A DNA stretch of 64,000 nucleotides from Reticulitermes lucifugus (taxonomy: Eukaryota; Arthropoda; Insecta; Blattodea; Rhinotermitidae), in NCBI GenBank assembly GCA_026260175.1, contig JAKCWW010000092.1:88234-152233 (forward strand). Direction: 5' to 3'. Made by a program: the position numbers and the translations under genes. Below the pieces are notes generated by a model, which searched no databases, was not told the DNA's origin, and saw only the letters and a program-made list of their open reading frames with translations. Of this stretch, positions 1-11,740 are shown one piece after another; the first letter of the stretch is position 1, and the number at the start of each line of letters is the position of its first letter.

Positions 1-1215
1 TAGAGCTATAACTCTACTCCCCCTCTGGGCCTTCATGGCCTGTTCTAGGGAGAACTTTACCTTATACATTTTGTGTTATATAGTGTAGTTAACTCTTTAC
101 CCAAAAACATATGTTCCTGAAGAATGTAATCTTCATTCACACGTCCATTGATAAAACATAAACATTCAGCCTTCCGTTTAATAATTCATCCCTAAATCAG
201 CATTCAACCTAAGATATATCAATAATCATACCAGAGAAAATTTCTTCATAATGCTAAATATAAATATTTTTATGTCAAGTAAATATGGCTGAAACCTACA
301 GAGAGTGACAACGGGTGTTTTTGAATAGGAGATGACCTCAATTTATTCGTTAAGAAGGACAAATCCATAACACCCCATTGATGTATCTATACTGTGGTAG
401 CGAATATTATGTGAGGAAACAAATTGAAACAAGCAAAGACTCATTATTCATTAGTTTCTCTAATGTAGCACTCGAACACTCCGTAGAACAAATACGGCGC
501 AGTACTCTTCAAAACCAGTATCACTTAAGGATTTATAATTCATTGCTAAGTTCAATGATTCAAATAACACACTAGCGACATAGTTCTATCTATACTGCTT
601 CGCAGCAACAAATGATGGAAAAGCCTGAACAAGTGTGCGGAATTTGGAACAGTGATTCTTTTCACATAAAAGACTAAGAAATTTGTGGAACGCATTCTAT
701 ATACTTGAGGTAAATATATGGCAAAACAAAAAACCTTTAAGTCCAAAAAAACAAAATTCTTATTCTGTCAATAAAAACTACATTATTCCCGAATCTTAAT
801 AATTATGTCGCAAAATGTTTGTTTAGTTTCTACATCTCCGCAACCTGTCCACACAAACAGATGCACTGGAATTCTAGGCGGTATTAAATAAGTCTTAAAA
901 ATTCGAACGGAATTGTTCGAAATATTTTTTTCTCGTTGCACTCCTACTTCGCTTTTGAGACATGATCGGTCCAGACATAAGCTACCATCTCAGTCCCTCG
1001 CATTGTATCCTTGCTGGTCCTTTCCTTTTGCATTTGTTTAGGAAATTAGGAAATAGATTTAGAATTTTCTCGGGAGATTTGGTATCCTCTTAGCGGTGTT
1101 GATGAAGACTCAGTTCTTCAGCATATGACGTCTTTGCAGATTGCTACGTACCTACCTATATTTTGGAGGAGCTTTCTGCTACATCTTTAGGTTAGTCCAA
1201 AAAATGGCCACTCTG
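1..1215. other. AT-rich stretch with no recognised gene
   Basis: I see no coding region, RNA gene or clear mobile element here. The short open frames (60-65 codons) have no recognisable protein features and lie on both strands at the density expected by chance in AT-rich DNA. Confidence 0.5.
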
Positions 1216-1221
1216 ACAAAC

Positions 1222-1318
1222 CTGAAGATGGAGTCTGCAATTTCCTCCGAAACGTTGGTATTTACATACCACTCTATATGATGCTATAATCCAGGAGACT
1301 CAAATTTTGTAGAAAATT
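1222..1318 (+). mobile_element. Decayed hammerhead-like module, Penelope-type remnant (copy 1)
   Basis: The sequence reads CTGAAGA (1222-1228), then GGAG (1230-1233) complementary to CTCC (1245-1248), then GAAAC (1249-1253) and a GTA triplet (1258-1260). This is the order of a type I hammerhead core with stem II intact. Stem I is weak, so activity is doubtful. The next 60 bases (CACTCTATATGATGC...AATCCAGGAGACT) align with bases after similar cores near 6042, 44468 and 61262, so a longer repeat unit is shared. Hammerheads of this form are known from Penelope-like retroelements, and assignment to that class is inference. Confidence 0.5.
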
Positions 1319-2521
1319 CTTGCTTTAAGACAGGTTCTATCGCTGGCTTGAGCCAGCCGCTTGCCACACTTCTTGCAGTAGCTGTAGATAGACATTAGGT
1401 TTCTTGTTGTTGTGTGTATAACGTGTTAAGCTTCTCATAGTGGTTGTCTGTATAATGTTTCCGAGTGCATTCCCTGTCTCTGGTTTACTTAGCCTACATC
1501 CATCTGAGTGATTTCCACTATGTTTGAAGATGGGGAAACCACTAGCATCTTTGGTTGGAGTTGCTGACGCAGACTAATGCAGCTTATAAGGGAGGGACAG
1601 GATAAACAGAAGTAATCGATAGTTTCAAGCCACTACAAGACGGTAGTGAAGCACGAATACGGAAACTAAACACGAACTAGTTCCCTGTTCACAGACGTAA
1701 ATTTTAATTACTTATGCAAAGACCAACAGATGGAAGAGAAATGCGGTGTTATTTTTTTAAGGCATTAAAATACTTCGACAAACATGAGACGTCTCTGCTA
1801 CAGCGTGATGCTAGTATAAAATACAATCACAGGCTATAAGCCTTGTGACGCAAATATGCAAAACCATACCCATGCTGGAACATTGACAATCACAAAAAAT
1901 TGTTATTTCCACGCCCGGTTTGCAGGCCTGTTCATTCTGATTCATTGTCTTCAGTGTTGGTTTACATAAGCAACAGATCCGTGTTAATGTGCTAGATGTA
2001 ATAGCGTTACAGATCTTGCCACCTCCCGTCGTCCTTATATCTCACTTGGAAATCTTAAAGATTGTCCACTACGAATATTGGCATTGTCACAGAAACTAGA
2101 ATTTTTACGTATTCTATGTAATACCTCTCTCTTCTTTGGTCAGATATGCATTTATTTTTATGTACACCTAATTGGTCTTAAATACCACTGGACAGAAGAG
2201 AGTTTTATCAAATCTAATTCACGAATGTTTTGTATCATTCACAGCCTTTATGGAGCTACGTGACCAGGTTGTTAACAATAATTTATTTCTTTATGCATAC
2301 CCATTATATGTCTGCCAACTGACCTAACAGCTGTGGACATAAATGGCTTCATAAAGCAGGCTACTATTTGATATTTTAAAGTTATTCTAAATTTATCAAT
2401 TCCGTGCATTTTTAAAGCAATGTATTCAATTTATTTTACCAACCAAATGCACACTGTCAAGTACGTATGAATTACTTCTTCGGAAAGTAATTTTTTTTAC
2501 CTGCTCCAGAAATTTCCCTTT
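1319..2521. other. Stretch with no recognised feature
   Basis: No coding region or recognisable repeat was found. Short open frames here lack any protein family signature. Confidence 0.45.
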
Positions 2522-2795
2522 TTTGTGGAATTCAAATCTTCCTTGCCATGTTTACAAGAACTTACAGCTTCTCTATCCTGTGCCAGATTAATAGAGTCCA
2601 CATCTTTCTATCTCATGTTTCTAACATACATTTTAATATTATTTTCTCATCTAGGCTTAGTTCTTCCAAGTGGTCACTTTTCTTCATATTTCCCCACCAA
2701 ATCTCTACGAACTTCTCTTCACCCCCACGCCTGCTCTATTCCCCGCCCATCAAATTTTATTAGCCTCATAATATTTGGTGAACAGCACAAATCAT
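2522..2795 (-). pseudogene. Antisense LINE tail: degraded reverse-transcriptase C-terminus
   Basis: Read on the minus strand, this aligns with the 3' coding end of the LINE family also seen near 47.1, 52.6 and 60.8 kb. It begins with a CSPNIMRLIK-like segment and ends with DVDSINLAQDRE, matching the LYSSPNIIRVI and WIDLAQDRDRW segments of the other copies. The DNA between (GTGACCACTTGGAAGA...AATATTAAAA) resembles the 52.8-kb copy. Stops and frameshifts interrupt the frame, so it is an old dead fragment. No 5' part of the element is present. Confidence 0.65.
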
Positions 2796-5100
2796 GAAGT
2801 TATTTTTGTGTAATTTTGTGATCGTAGATATCTGTCCGTAATCATTGTGCACCCCACATGGTTTTTGACAAAGAAACCTCACACAGTGGGGACGAAGAGG
2901 GAAGGAATTGTAAGGGTTTTAAAGTTAGGCCTCTGCGTAGTTAAGTGTTAAAAGTGGTGAAGCGATGAAATTAAAAATTTGCTTGCTGAGCGTCATACAT
3001 GATAATAAATCATTTGTGTTTATTAACGTAATTATACCGACTATAAAATGTACCTGCAATCCATCTTCGTTACCAGAGTGTGGCGAATGTGCGAGCGCAT
3101 CTGAGGAGCTGAGGAGGACTGCAGCAGTGTGCAGGTGCTATTTGCTCCGACACATCAGTTAGTCACCGCGCCATAACATCCTCTCCTTCTTGACGCATTA
3201 CCCACCGGAATCTAAGCATGAACACACGCGAGTTACGCCAGCATTCTGACTCCCCTTGCAGCATTTATGCTTTCAACCGCTGCTAACTACTGAATTCATA
3301 ATGTGGGCGGAGGATTTGGAGTAGGGCTCTGGATGTGTTCTGTACAAAACAATAGGTGCCCCTTTACTGCGGGAGTAACTTCGGCGACCATGAGAATAGG
3401 GATTGAACAATGGGCAATCACTGGATTGTTAAAGGGTTGGAGAAATATTCTTGATCCCCTGCATTTAGAGATAATACCATTGAATTCCAGTACCTAGCAC
3501 TGCCACCTGTTTCAAATATGTTCCACTAGCGTTCTGAATACTGATTTGTGGGCAGCCCATTTGTGTAGAATGCCAGCTTGAGTATTTACTTCGCCAGATT
3601 AGTTGAATGTTAAGTGATGTCGCAGAACACAACTGTACGCACTGCACCCACATTCCATACCACAGAGTCAAAATACGTTGGTGTAGTGTCTAGGAACAGA
3701 GGATATTTTACTTAATGCCTACTTATCGTACGTAACTAACTGTCTGGTAAAAACAAAGCTCGAATTTTCGTCGTCACTGACAACCAAAGTCCGTAATTAG
3801 ACAAGACTCTGTATCATCATCCATAACTATTTTTCCCATATCTATATTAATGTTCCCTTCCATACCCCTAATACGAAATTACCGGTTTTTCGTGGCAGAT
3901 ATTAAAATTGGTTGTCAGTGCGTTATATCTTCCATCCCCTCCCCCCAAAAAAATATTTTAACGAACTTAGAAAAAGGTTTTTAGTATTAATATCTTCATA
4001 AATGTTGCACGTTTGACAATTATCATTGTGCTGAGTTTAGAAAAGTGACGTATATTGTCACTGTTGCCCTGGTCAGCTCACAGGCTATACGTCTGCCATA
4101 TTAGCACCGTTAAGAACAGGCTAATTTCTTGGCTCCTTCAAGAGAAGCTAACATCCCCTGAGTTAGTCTTTATGCAAAACAAATATTTATATGTCCACAA
4201 GAGACCTTCACTGGTTTCCACAATCAGTTTATTCAAGTAAAGGCATCAAATTTGGTAAGGCTGTTGTCAAAGTTATTCTTCCATCTACAACTAGGTCTTC
4301 AGTTAAACTCTTTTCTCCCATTAACGTTACATGTCCCGCTACTTTCGTTTCCCTTTATTTTATCACCCTACTGTGTTAAGAATGTAGTGAACAACGTTGA
4401 AATCAGAATGTTAAGAACTGAGGTTATGTCTTCTCCAAAAATGAGATACCATCGACTTTTATGGCGAGAGGCTTATCACATTTCTTATTTTTTTCTCTCT
4501 TAGCTGCAGCAATTAAACAAGTTTTAAACTGATGTGGACCATCAGGGGAGTTAAATAAACACCCATGGCAATTCCAAAAAAATATCAATGCCGAAATAAT
4601 GTTGCTTCTCAATGATGTAAAAACTGCTCGATTTTATGGCGTCAAAAAGCAGGAAACTTTTAAATTATGAACTCGTAAGTAACGATTTTAGAAGGAATTA
4701 AACCAAAAAATGCACTTGTGCATTTGTTGGTTTAATTATTTGATTAAAAAATGCACGGTGGTAATAGTGTGAAAGATTTTAGAAGGGTTCGGACGTGATA
4801 TTTTTTTGAATTGCCATCCGAGCATTTGTGTTGAGATACTGAAACAAACCTACTAAATGTTAATTACAGTCGATCTTCTACATGAGAACGAATCCGAAAC
4901 TAGCCACAGATACCAGAAAAGTTAATTTGCATATCCAGTGTGTTTACTAATTTTCTAAATGTGATTATACAAAAGCTTTCGGAAATGATTTGGACAGGGG
5001 CTGCTGTTGTGGCAAATAACAATGTGTGAGATCGCGCGAAATATCATCTGATAGTGTAGTCTTAGTACATCATTCAACCACCAAAAGGCCCTAGACGTGG
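2796..5100. other. Stretch with no recognised gene
   Basis: This is mostly AT-rich with slightly higher GC around 3060-3400. I recognise no protein, RNA or named repeat. Open frames near 3303-3497 and 4252-4503 look random in composition. Confidence 0.45.
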
Positions 5101-5105
5101 ATGTC

Positions 5106-5438
5106 TGTGAAACGCTGCTGCGTCATTACCAAGTCTAGTGGTCGAAGCGCATGGACACGAGTCGCAAAATGGAAGGCGATTATCAAGGGCAGAGATGGAC
5201 CACCTGGTTTCTGTGGAAGGAAAGCGTTACACCGTCAGATATACATCGTCGGTTATCTGCAGTTTGTGCAGAGGAAGCAGCTGCACGCAGCACTGTGTTC
5301 AACTGGGCATGGAGCTTCAGCAGTGGCAAGGAAACTGCGCAGGTGGCTGTCCGTGAGTGTCATCGCAGCTCCACTGAAGAATGGTTTTGTGAAGCCATCC
5401 GGAAGCTCTCAAAGAGGTGGCAGCGATGTATAACCTAG
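5106..5438 (+). pseudogene. Mariner-family transposase, internally deleted
   Basis: The frame starting at the ATG at 5151 reads through a segment like the N-terminal helix-turn-helix region of mariner transposases: TPSDIHRRLSAVCAEEAAAR followed by STVFNWAWSFSSGKE. After about 45 codons it jumps to EEWFCEAIRKLSKRWQRCI, which resembles the extreme C-terminus of the same family (W-x-x-x-I-R-K-L-x-x-R-W-x-x-C). Mariner transposases are usually about 340 residues. Here only about 95 remain and the DDE/D catalytic core is absent, so the copy cannot be active alone. Terminal inverted repeats were not identified. Overlapping open frames in the other phases (5101-5433, 5138-5356) are shadows. Confidence 0.72.
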
Positions 5439-6025
5439 AAGGGCTATATGCTGAGTAGCAGGTGTTTAGTATTCAGCCTAGAGGTAATAAAATTGCTGCA
5501 AATGAGATGAGTCCAAATCATTTACAAACTATCCCTCGTATGTTTAATTGCTGTTTGTTAATATCTTGTTTAATGATTGCCAATGTTATGTAGTGGCACA
5601 CAAAATGATGTGTGTATTGCGAAATTATTTGGATTGGAAAGAAACTTTCAAAAGCTTTTGTCAATGTAGATGACTAGGCTTTGAATTTGGTAATTGAGCC
5701 TCAGTAAATGCATGAATAACTTGTCCAGACAATTAGTGACTCGGGTTGAAATCGAAAGGGGAACCTCTTGAAATAAGTCAGATCTTAATCGCTTTATCTC
5801 CATTCTAGTTGAAATTCAACAAACGGTTTAGCTGTGTATTACTTTCGAATTTCTTCCCTATGCCAGCACGAATGTTTCTAACTGCATGGAGGGGAACCTT
5901 TCTTGAGAAAGTAGTAACTCAGATCTTCACTCTTCTGTGATGTTAAGGCGGCGTAGGTTGGCATCTTCTTACCTACATTTCCAGCAGTCCGCCAATTCTT
6001 GGATTGATTGAACCTTCTAGATTTC
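5439..6025. other. Stretch with no recognised feature
   Basis: I see no gene or repeat that I can name. The 3' end of the mariner copy may extend a short way in (to about 5500), but its terminus is not visible. Confidence 0.4.
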
Positions 6026-6093
6026 GTCGATATGCTGTTCGGAAACGTCGGTAACCCGCTGCCAACATACGCCACCTAACAACCCAGACAAAT
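6026..6093 (+). mobile_element. Decayed hammerhead-like module remnant (copy 2)
   Basis: The bases GGAAACGTCGGTA (6041-6053) followed by CGCCACCTAACAACCCAGA match the 3' half of the modules at 1.2, 44.4 and 61.2 kb. The 5' CTGANGA core and stem II are not recognisable, so this is a broken copy. Confidence 0.4.
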
Positions 6094-8275
6094 GGAGAAC
6101 CATCCTATCGCGGGGGAAGCATGATATCTCCAAAGCTAATACTGCTTCAGCTAGTCTAGAGTTTATTCGCATTTTAAGGAAGCCAGACGTTCAGTACCGT
6201 TTTAACAACAGCTCTTTAGTGTTCCAGAAGAATTCAGTACACATCCTCTCATCGTAATCGTATTTTATAAACATCTGTTGTAATATCTACTTACCAATTA
6301 AGCCCAGGTCTGTCAAGCAGTCTGTTTCCTTCATGTTTCTCACTTAATTCTGTATAATTATTTTCTCTCCAATGAGTGTCACACGTCCAAGACATCTTAA
6401 TAAGATCCCACATTTCCAGTCTCCTAACTATACAGACATTTTCCAGCAACCTGTTACCTTTTCTTTAAATAAACATTTTCCCACTACCCTCTTCCATAAA
6501 ATCGTCGGTCTTCTGTTCTTCTCTGAATGAGACCAGACCAAGTTCCATACCAACATACGAAAACTAACTTAGCTTCGTTTTTACTTATTTTTCATCCATC
6601 ATGTGTCTTTGAACAAAAAATCCGATGTTTCTCATTATATCCATGTGCATTGATATTTTCAAAGTTAAGGCCTCCGGTTAAATCGTGAAGATTAATAAGA
6701 AGAGATAATTTCTTCTGTAAAGCTACTAAGCTGACCTGCCTGAAAATTTAAGCTTGTGACACAGAAGGTTTCTTTTTTTAGCCATAGTTTCGTAGGAGAA
6801 ACAATCTGAAACTTGAGATACTCAAGAAGACAAATAGAAGGTTTTCCATCATCTTCGATTTGACATCATACACTGATCAATGTGTGTTCATTTTAGGATC
6901 ATTAATTTGTACCATGATCAGATTACGCGTCAGCCTGCAAATCAACAGGCCATTATATGATCAAGAGGAGATATTCAACATTGACTTTAGGTGGTATTTA
7001 CTACATGCCAGTGTGCACGCCTACCATAAAAATGAAACTTAAAAGTTTGATTACTCTGTAACCACGTTGTCAAAGAAACGTAAACTCTGACCACAACTTC
7101 GAATCCTTGCTGTGCTTGTTTGTTCGGTATTGTACTGTGTGCTCATACACATGTAGTATTGCTACGAGAATGCATCGTGCTTATTGTCCAAAACACACAT
7201 TCAGAAGCCATTATTTCTTAAAATAAAACAAATAGCATAATTCCTAATTCCTGAAAAGGAAAAAATGGAGTAAAGAAAGGTGCTTGCAATAAACATCATT
7301 AACATATCCCATACGCAGCTTTGTGGACGCAGAGAGAGTGGCCGAAATACATAGGCCATTCATATCTCTGTTATGGTTTACATTAAACCCGCCGAATTTT
7401 AGTATGTAGAAAGACAAAAAATCCATATATGGCTAAATATTAGTTGGTGTAGGCTTGCGCCCAATCCCAATCCTATACTAGTGCAAATAAAACTCTATAA
7501 ACTATCAAAGACTGTATATGTAATTGTTTTTTGTTTAATTAATTAAACAGCTTCTTCTTACCAATCTTAAAATTTTCTTGTCTTTAAATGTTGATTTTAG
7601 TTTTACTAGCATCTACCTTCTATTCTGTCTTCGGTTCAGCTGTCTCCTAATTTGCCATTCTAAAAGCTGTTTTTCTCTGGTCTGAAGTGCATTCGTGTCC
7701 CCATCAAAATTAGTGCATTTACGTTCCTTAATTAGTTGTCGCAACAATTTGTGTATGCTGCGTTTTACACTCATAGCCCACAGTAAGCCACTAGTACAAC
7801 TTGTTACATGTCGTCGCATGCCTCAAGAAAGAAGGAAGAGAAAATATAGGATTAATAATAATAATAATAATAATAATTCATGTTACTTTTGACAGGCAAT
7901 TTTCTCTTTGATAACTGGGTGGAACCGTTTCTCACTCAAACGAATAGATATCAGATATGAAACTTGCGTACTGATTTTCCTTTTGGATACTGTCCAACTT
8001 CAATATTGAATAAACAAGCCACTGATATAAAACTAATGAAATTTCTTAGACTTCAAAACTTACCACACAATTTTTAACTTGTGATTGATAACGTTAAAGA
8101 GTGAAAGATTTCAAGTTTTCTTCTAAGATGAATAGTGTTACTGCTGACGATATAAAAAGAAGGGAAGTCCTTCATTATTTCTTCAGTTTATTGGACGTCT
8201 TGCCTTGAAAGAGACAATAAATTTTTTATGAAAATAAAGTACTTAAAGAAATGTTTAATGTTTTAATTACACCTT
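6094..8275. other. AT-rich stretch with one microsatellite
   Basis: No gene was recognised. A trinucleotide microsatellite (AAT)n lies at about 7852-7878. The 6355-6560 segment is pyrimidine-rich and could be an antisense fragment of an old retroelement, but I cannot place it. Confidence 0.4.
7852..7878. repeat. (AAT)n microsatellite
   Basis: About nine uninterrupted AAT units are visible. Confidence 0.9.
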
Positions 8276-8478
8276 AACAAAAACATCCACACCTTACAAA
8301 AACACCCACACACAATACAAAAAAAACACGCACATTACAAAAACACCCATACACAATACAAAAAAAACACGCACATTACAAAAACACCCATACACAATAC
8401 AAAAAAACACGCACATTACAAAAACACCCATACACAATACAAAAAAAACACGCACATTACAAAAACACCCACACATTA
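8276..8478. repeat. 41-bp minisatellite, about 4.5 copies
   Basis: The unit contains ACGCACATTACAAAAACACC followed by CATACACAATAC and a run of A. The landmark CACG occurs at 8327, 8368, 8408 and 8449, so the period is 40-41 bp. Length differences sit in the A run. An open frame on the minus strand through this array (8294-8476) is a by-product of the repeat and not a gene. Confidence 0.9.
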
Positions 8479-10670
8479 AATAATCTCAATACGTTAGATT
8501 ACCCTCAGTATAAAGTCAGACCAAAGTACATGATGCTTTTATCCGCCAAGAACTTAATTCACTTCACTTCACTTCGAAACAAAAATACTTCACATCACTT
8601 CACGCCCCTTAATCACTTCACGCCCCTGGTAGATGGAGGTAGATAATATATGTACACACATATGGCTAATATTGGTGTTAGCCTTTTATAATACATTTAA
8701 AGTTACAATCACAGAATCTTAATAAATTTTATATATTTCAGCTTTGAAATATTTGATGTCTATTTTATCGGAAATTCTTTACAACACTAATTTGTATTAG
8801 GATTCAATCTTAGTTTCCGCGGGTTCCAATCTACGAAGACTTGCCATTAAAGAAAACATAGTCAATTTATTCCAGGATTAGGAAGGCTTTCTTAAAGATA
8901 CTTAGTGCCTCAGGTAGTGCAGAAAGTCCAACTTTTTGGAAAAACGAATTTCATTGCCTGTTTCACAGAAAACCTCTAATCAACCTCAACCTCCTAATTC
9001 CAATCAGTGAACCACACATAGTTTGTTAAAAGTGCATATTAGTATAATCATTCTTCCTTTAACATATTCTACTGGATGGTCTCCAAACAACAGAATTCAA
9101 TACGTGAAACAACCGTGAAAATTTATAGAAAAGACAAAAAAGTAAGGAAGTGATTATAACATAATATTTAAAACGATACTTAATTTTTAAGTCTTGGAGG
9201 AAGTTCTGTGGTAGATTGAGGTACATGATGAATGAAATTACTCATTGTAGATTTATACACAAAGGCAGTTAAGGCGAATAACCCGTGTTAAGCACACACA
9301 GTCTTCTGTACAATTTGACTCAACTAATGAATATTAGATTTGATTTGATTTGTCTCCGACTTTGTGGTTTTCAGAGCGAAATAAAAAATACTATATTAAT
9401 ACAATTTTTATAAACTTGTGCTGAGTGCTTCTCTCGTCCTTCCCTCCTTATATTTAATGTCTATTATTAGGTGATGAGTTAAAGTTATAAAGCTTCTCGT
9501 TACTTCTATCCGAACTTCCTTTTCTCCTACTTCTCAACAATCCCCTTACCGATCACGCAGATATTTCCACACTTTCCTCTTAGAGAGTTAGGTGGCGTAT
9601 CAGAATTCTTAGATGTTCATAACTTCTAAGAGAATTCTTACATACTGTTTGGATCTGTAGACCAGCAAACCTTTTATAGTTCTTTTAAGGATATAGTTCA
9701 AAACTGAAGGCACTTTCACGTTAAATATTTCATTGAGCAGCAAAATTCATTCAAATTTTTATATGTATGATAGTATAAAGAGGAACTTTTTAATGCCTTT
9801 AGGATTTGTTCCTCCTACATTCTTTTTAAATTTTCTTGCTCTGTTTTATTTCTTTCTTATTATAAACTTTGTAGATTGTTGATGTGTTTGTTATGTTCAG
9901 GAGCGGACGGTTGTCATAAAGATTTACATTATGCTTTATGAATATTTCAATGTCTTAAACATCCAAGCCTTCTAATTTAGTGATGCATTAACGTCTCTAG
10001 AAAGAATAATTTAAGCGTCATCAAATATTCTTTCTTTTGCTTTCTACCTGCTTTTATTTTAACAGGTTTCCTGGACTCTCTGTTCATACAGACTGACTCA
10101 AAACGTTGATGGCATAGGATAGCGACTGGTAAAACTGGTTGTCATACAAAGAAATTATATGCATATTTTCAGAACATCTTATTAAATTTTGCATTTTTAA
10201 CCCCTACTTCTTTCTGCCTCTTCCAATTTGATCCTGAGTCTAATAATCATAACCATTTTTTACTTAATTTATGAAGTTATTTTGAAATTTAATTAAGTAA
10301 ATTTAAATGTCTCTCTTTATATTCAAAATATGATATTTCCCTCATAGATGTATAAAAACCTTCAGATATGGAATAATTTAGAACAGAGTTTTCTCTTCAA
10401 ATAAACTCTATAAAATTTTGGCAAAGAAAAAACGACGAAATCGTAACATAAAAATAGCTAATGCTACCTTCAAAAATGCAGGAAGATTCAAGTATCTGTA
10501 TACAAGAGTAACAAATCAGAATCAGTTTCAAGTCAAAATAAAGAATGCGTTAAATTCGTTTAAAAATTCCATTCTGTCTAAAACTGATGATTAAAAGAGT
10601 CATAAAACAGAGCTATAATTTTAACGTTTGTCTTGTATGGATTTGAATTAGTCTGTCACTGTAAAGGAAG
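8479..10670. other. Very AT-rich stretch with no recognised gene
   Basis: No open frame of note and no named repeat is visible. Directly after the minisatellite, 8555-8635 has short tandem echoes of CACTTCAC. Confidence 0.5.
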
Positions 10671-10680
10671 AAGTTGCAAG

Positions 10681-10770
10681 TATTATTTACTATATACCAA
10701 CAATGTTGCACATGACAATATAAATTGAAAAGTCAACCCTACATATGTTTCGGCTCTGCCTGAGCCATCA
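10681..10770 (-). repeat. Left inverted terminal repeat with broken hammerhead
   Basis: On the minus strand this reads TGATGGCTCAGGCAGAGCC, then GAAAC, ATATGTA and GGG. The 5' core is CTGTGATGG instead of CTGAAGATGG, one base short, so catalysis is unlikely. It matches the right repeat at 11607-11695 in inverted orientation almost base for base. Confidence 0.8.
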
Positions 10771-11014
10771 CAGACACGAATGGGGCCCAATAGAAGACAC
10801 CTTGAAACTCCTACAATCATGTAGGAAAGGTAAAAAGATGAACACCCTGGAGCAATTCTACATAAAAAAATTCCATGAAGAAGGCACCCTAATGCCTGAA
10901 CAATATGCAGGAGATAAGAACCGACTATTCACGATCATCATCCAAACAAAACCTAATGAACATGAACACAAGGACAACAACACACCAACAACGGACCCAC
11001 CAACCAAAGGCTAA
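10745..11014 (+). pseudogene. C-terminal tail of Penelope-like GIY-YIG endonuclease domain
   Basis: The 89-codon frame includes HEWGPIEDTLKLLQSCRKGK, then MNTLEQFYIKKFHEEG and LMPEQYAGDKNRLF. This resembles the end of the GIY-YIG endonuclease domain of Penelope-like polyproteins in insects (pattern H-E-x-G-P-I, E-Q-F-Y-I, H-x-E-G-x-L-x-x-E-Q, N-x-L-F). The reverse transcriptase and the GIY-YIG catalytic motif lie upstream in full elements and are absent. The first few residues come from the inverted ribozyme repeat, so the ATG at 10745 is not a native start. The stop at 11012-11014 could be the natural end of the polyprotein. Confidence 0.65.
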
Positions 11015-11595
11015 ACACCGACCAGGAATATAAGACACGGACTACAGGACAAACCGATTATGCAAACGCAACATCCACAAATTATAAACGCAAGGAACAT
11101 CCTGTCGGGCATTACAAGAATGATGTGATTCCAAGGACCATGAAACCACATAAACATCTTACATAAAACTGGACCAATTTCCGTGTGTGCAGTGGATGCG
11201 ACAGCTTCAAACCCTTCACATGCAACAAATGTAAGCAACATTGCCCTAAAAACAAGACATATAATAGATACAACTCCTAATAGACTCGGACAAAAACAGC
11301 ATCTAGATGGCAGTGACAAGATGGCAGGCGACAAGCACACTAAGCCACGAGATTCCCTGTGTGAAACTCAACCAACATGGACCGATGTAAACCCCACAAG
11401 ACCGCGGAACATACTTCCAAAACAGGACTAAACTTCGTATGCTTCGACATCGATCATCAGCGTCTCTACACGACGATATAACAACCAGCAAACCGAACCT
11501 CAATCTCCATCAGTGTGTATAGTGCCATAGTGTCTAGATCCACGGTTGTTCTAACCAACACAGTGAGTGTGAAAACAGTGGACGCCTAATAACAG
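11015..11595 (+). other. 3' untranslated region of the Penelope-like element
   Basis: This sequence lies between the endonuclease tail and the right hammerhead repeat. It is rich in AC and CA and has no convincing frame. Open frames on both strands (11011-11340, 11183-11431, 11303-11503) overlap each other and are best read as chance. Confidence 0.5.
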
Positions 11596-11642
11596 TAACC
11601 CCTGAAGATGGCTCAGGCAGAGCCGAAACTTATGTAGGGTTG
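11596..11642 (+). ncRNA. Hammerhead ribozyme motif, type I, Penelope-type (right end)
   Basis: The core CTGAAGA lies at 11602-11608. Stem II is GGCTC/GAGCC with loop AGGCA, and GAAAC is at 11625-11629. A very short stem III ends in GTA, with expected cleavage after the A at 11636. Stem I pairs TAACCC (11596-11601) with GGGTTG after the cleavage site (six pairs, one of them a wobble). All core positions are present. A single U between the core and stem II is shared with the other copies in this window. Self-cleavage is predicted and not shown. Confidence 0.78.
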
Positions 11643-11740
11643 ACTTTTCAATTTATATTGTCATGTGCAACATTGTTGGTATATAGTAAATAATATCTTA
11701 ATCATGCACGGTATGTACAACTTCAAATAAGTTGCAAGTA

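Larger units (their letters stand above)
10671..11740 (+). mobile_element. Short Penelope-like retroelement with target-site duplication and inverted hammerhead ends
   Basis: A perfect 12-bp direct repeat AAGTTGCAAGTA flanks the unit at 10671-10682 and 11729-11740 and looks like a target-site duplication. Inside, 10681-10770 and 11607-11695 are about 90-bp near-identical inverted repeats. Each carries the stem II-GAAAC-stem III part of a hammerhead ribozyme. The left inverted repeat runs straight into coding sequence for the end of a GIY-YIG-type endonuclease, so most of the element (the whole reverse transcriptase) is missing. 5' truncation with an inverted terminal copy is a known habit of Penelope-like elements. 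About 30 bp (11696-11728) after the right repeat has no counterpart on the left. This is a dead but structurally clear insertion. Confidence 0.8.

Noticed and set aside
8294-8476. Repetitive cysteine/valine/phenylalanine protein on the minus strand
   Set aside because: It is the reverse translation of the 41-bp A/C-rich minisatellite. There is no start context or flanking gene structure.
10940-11503. Overlapping 66-109-codon frames on both strands
   Set aside because: They lie in the untranslated part of the Penelope-like element and overlap one another. None has a family signature.
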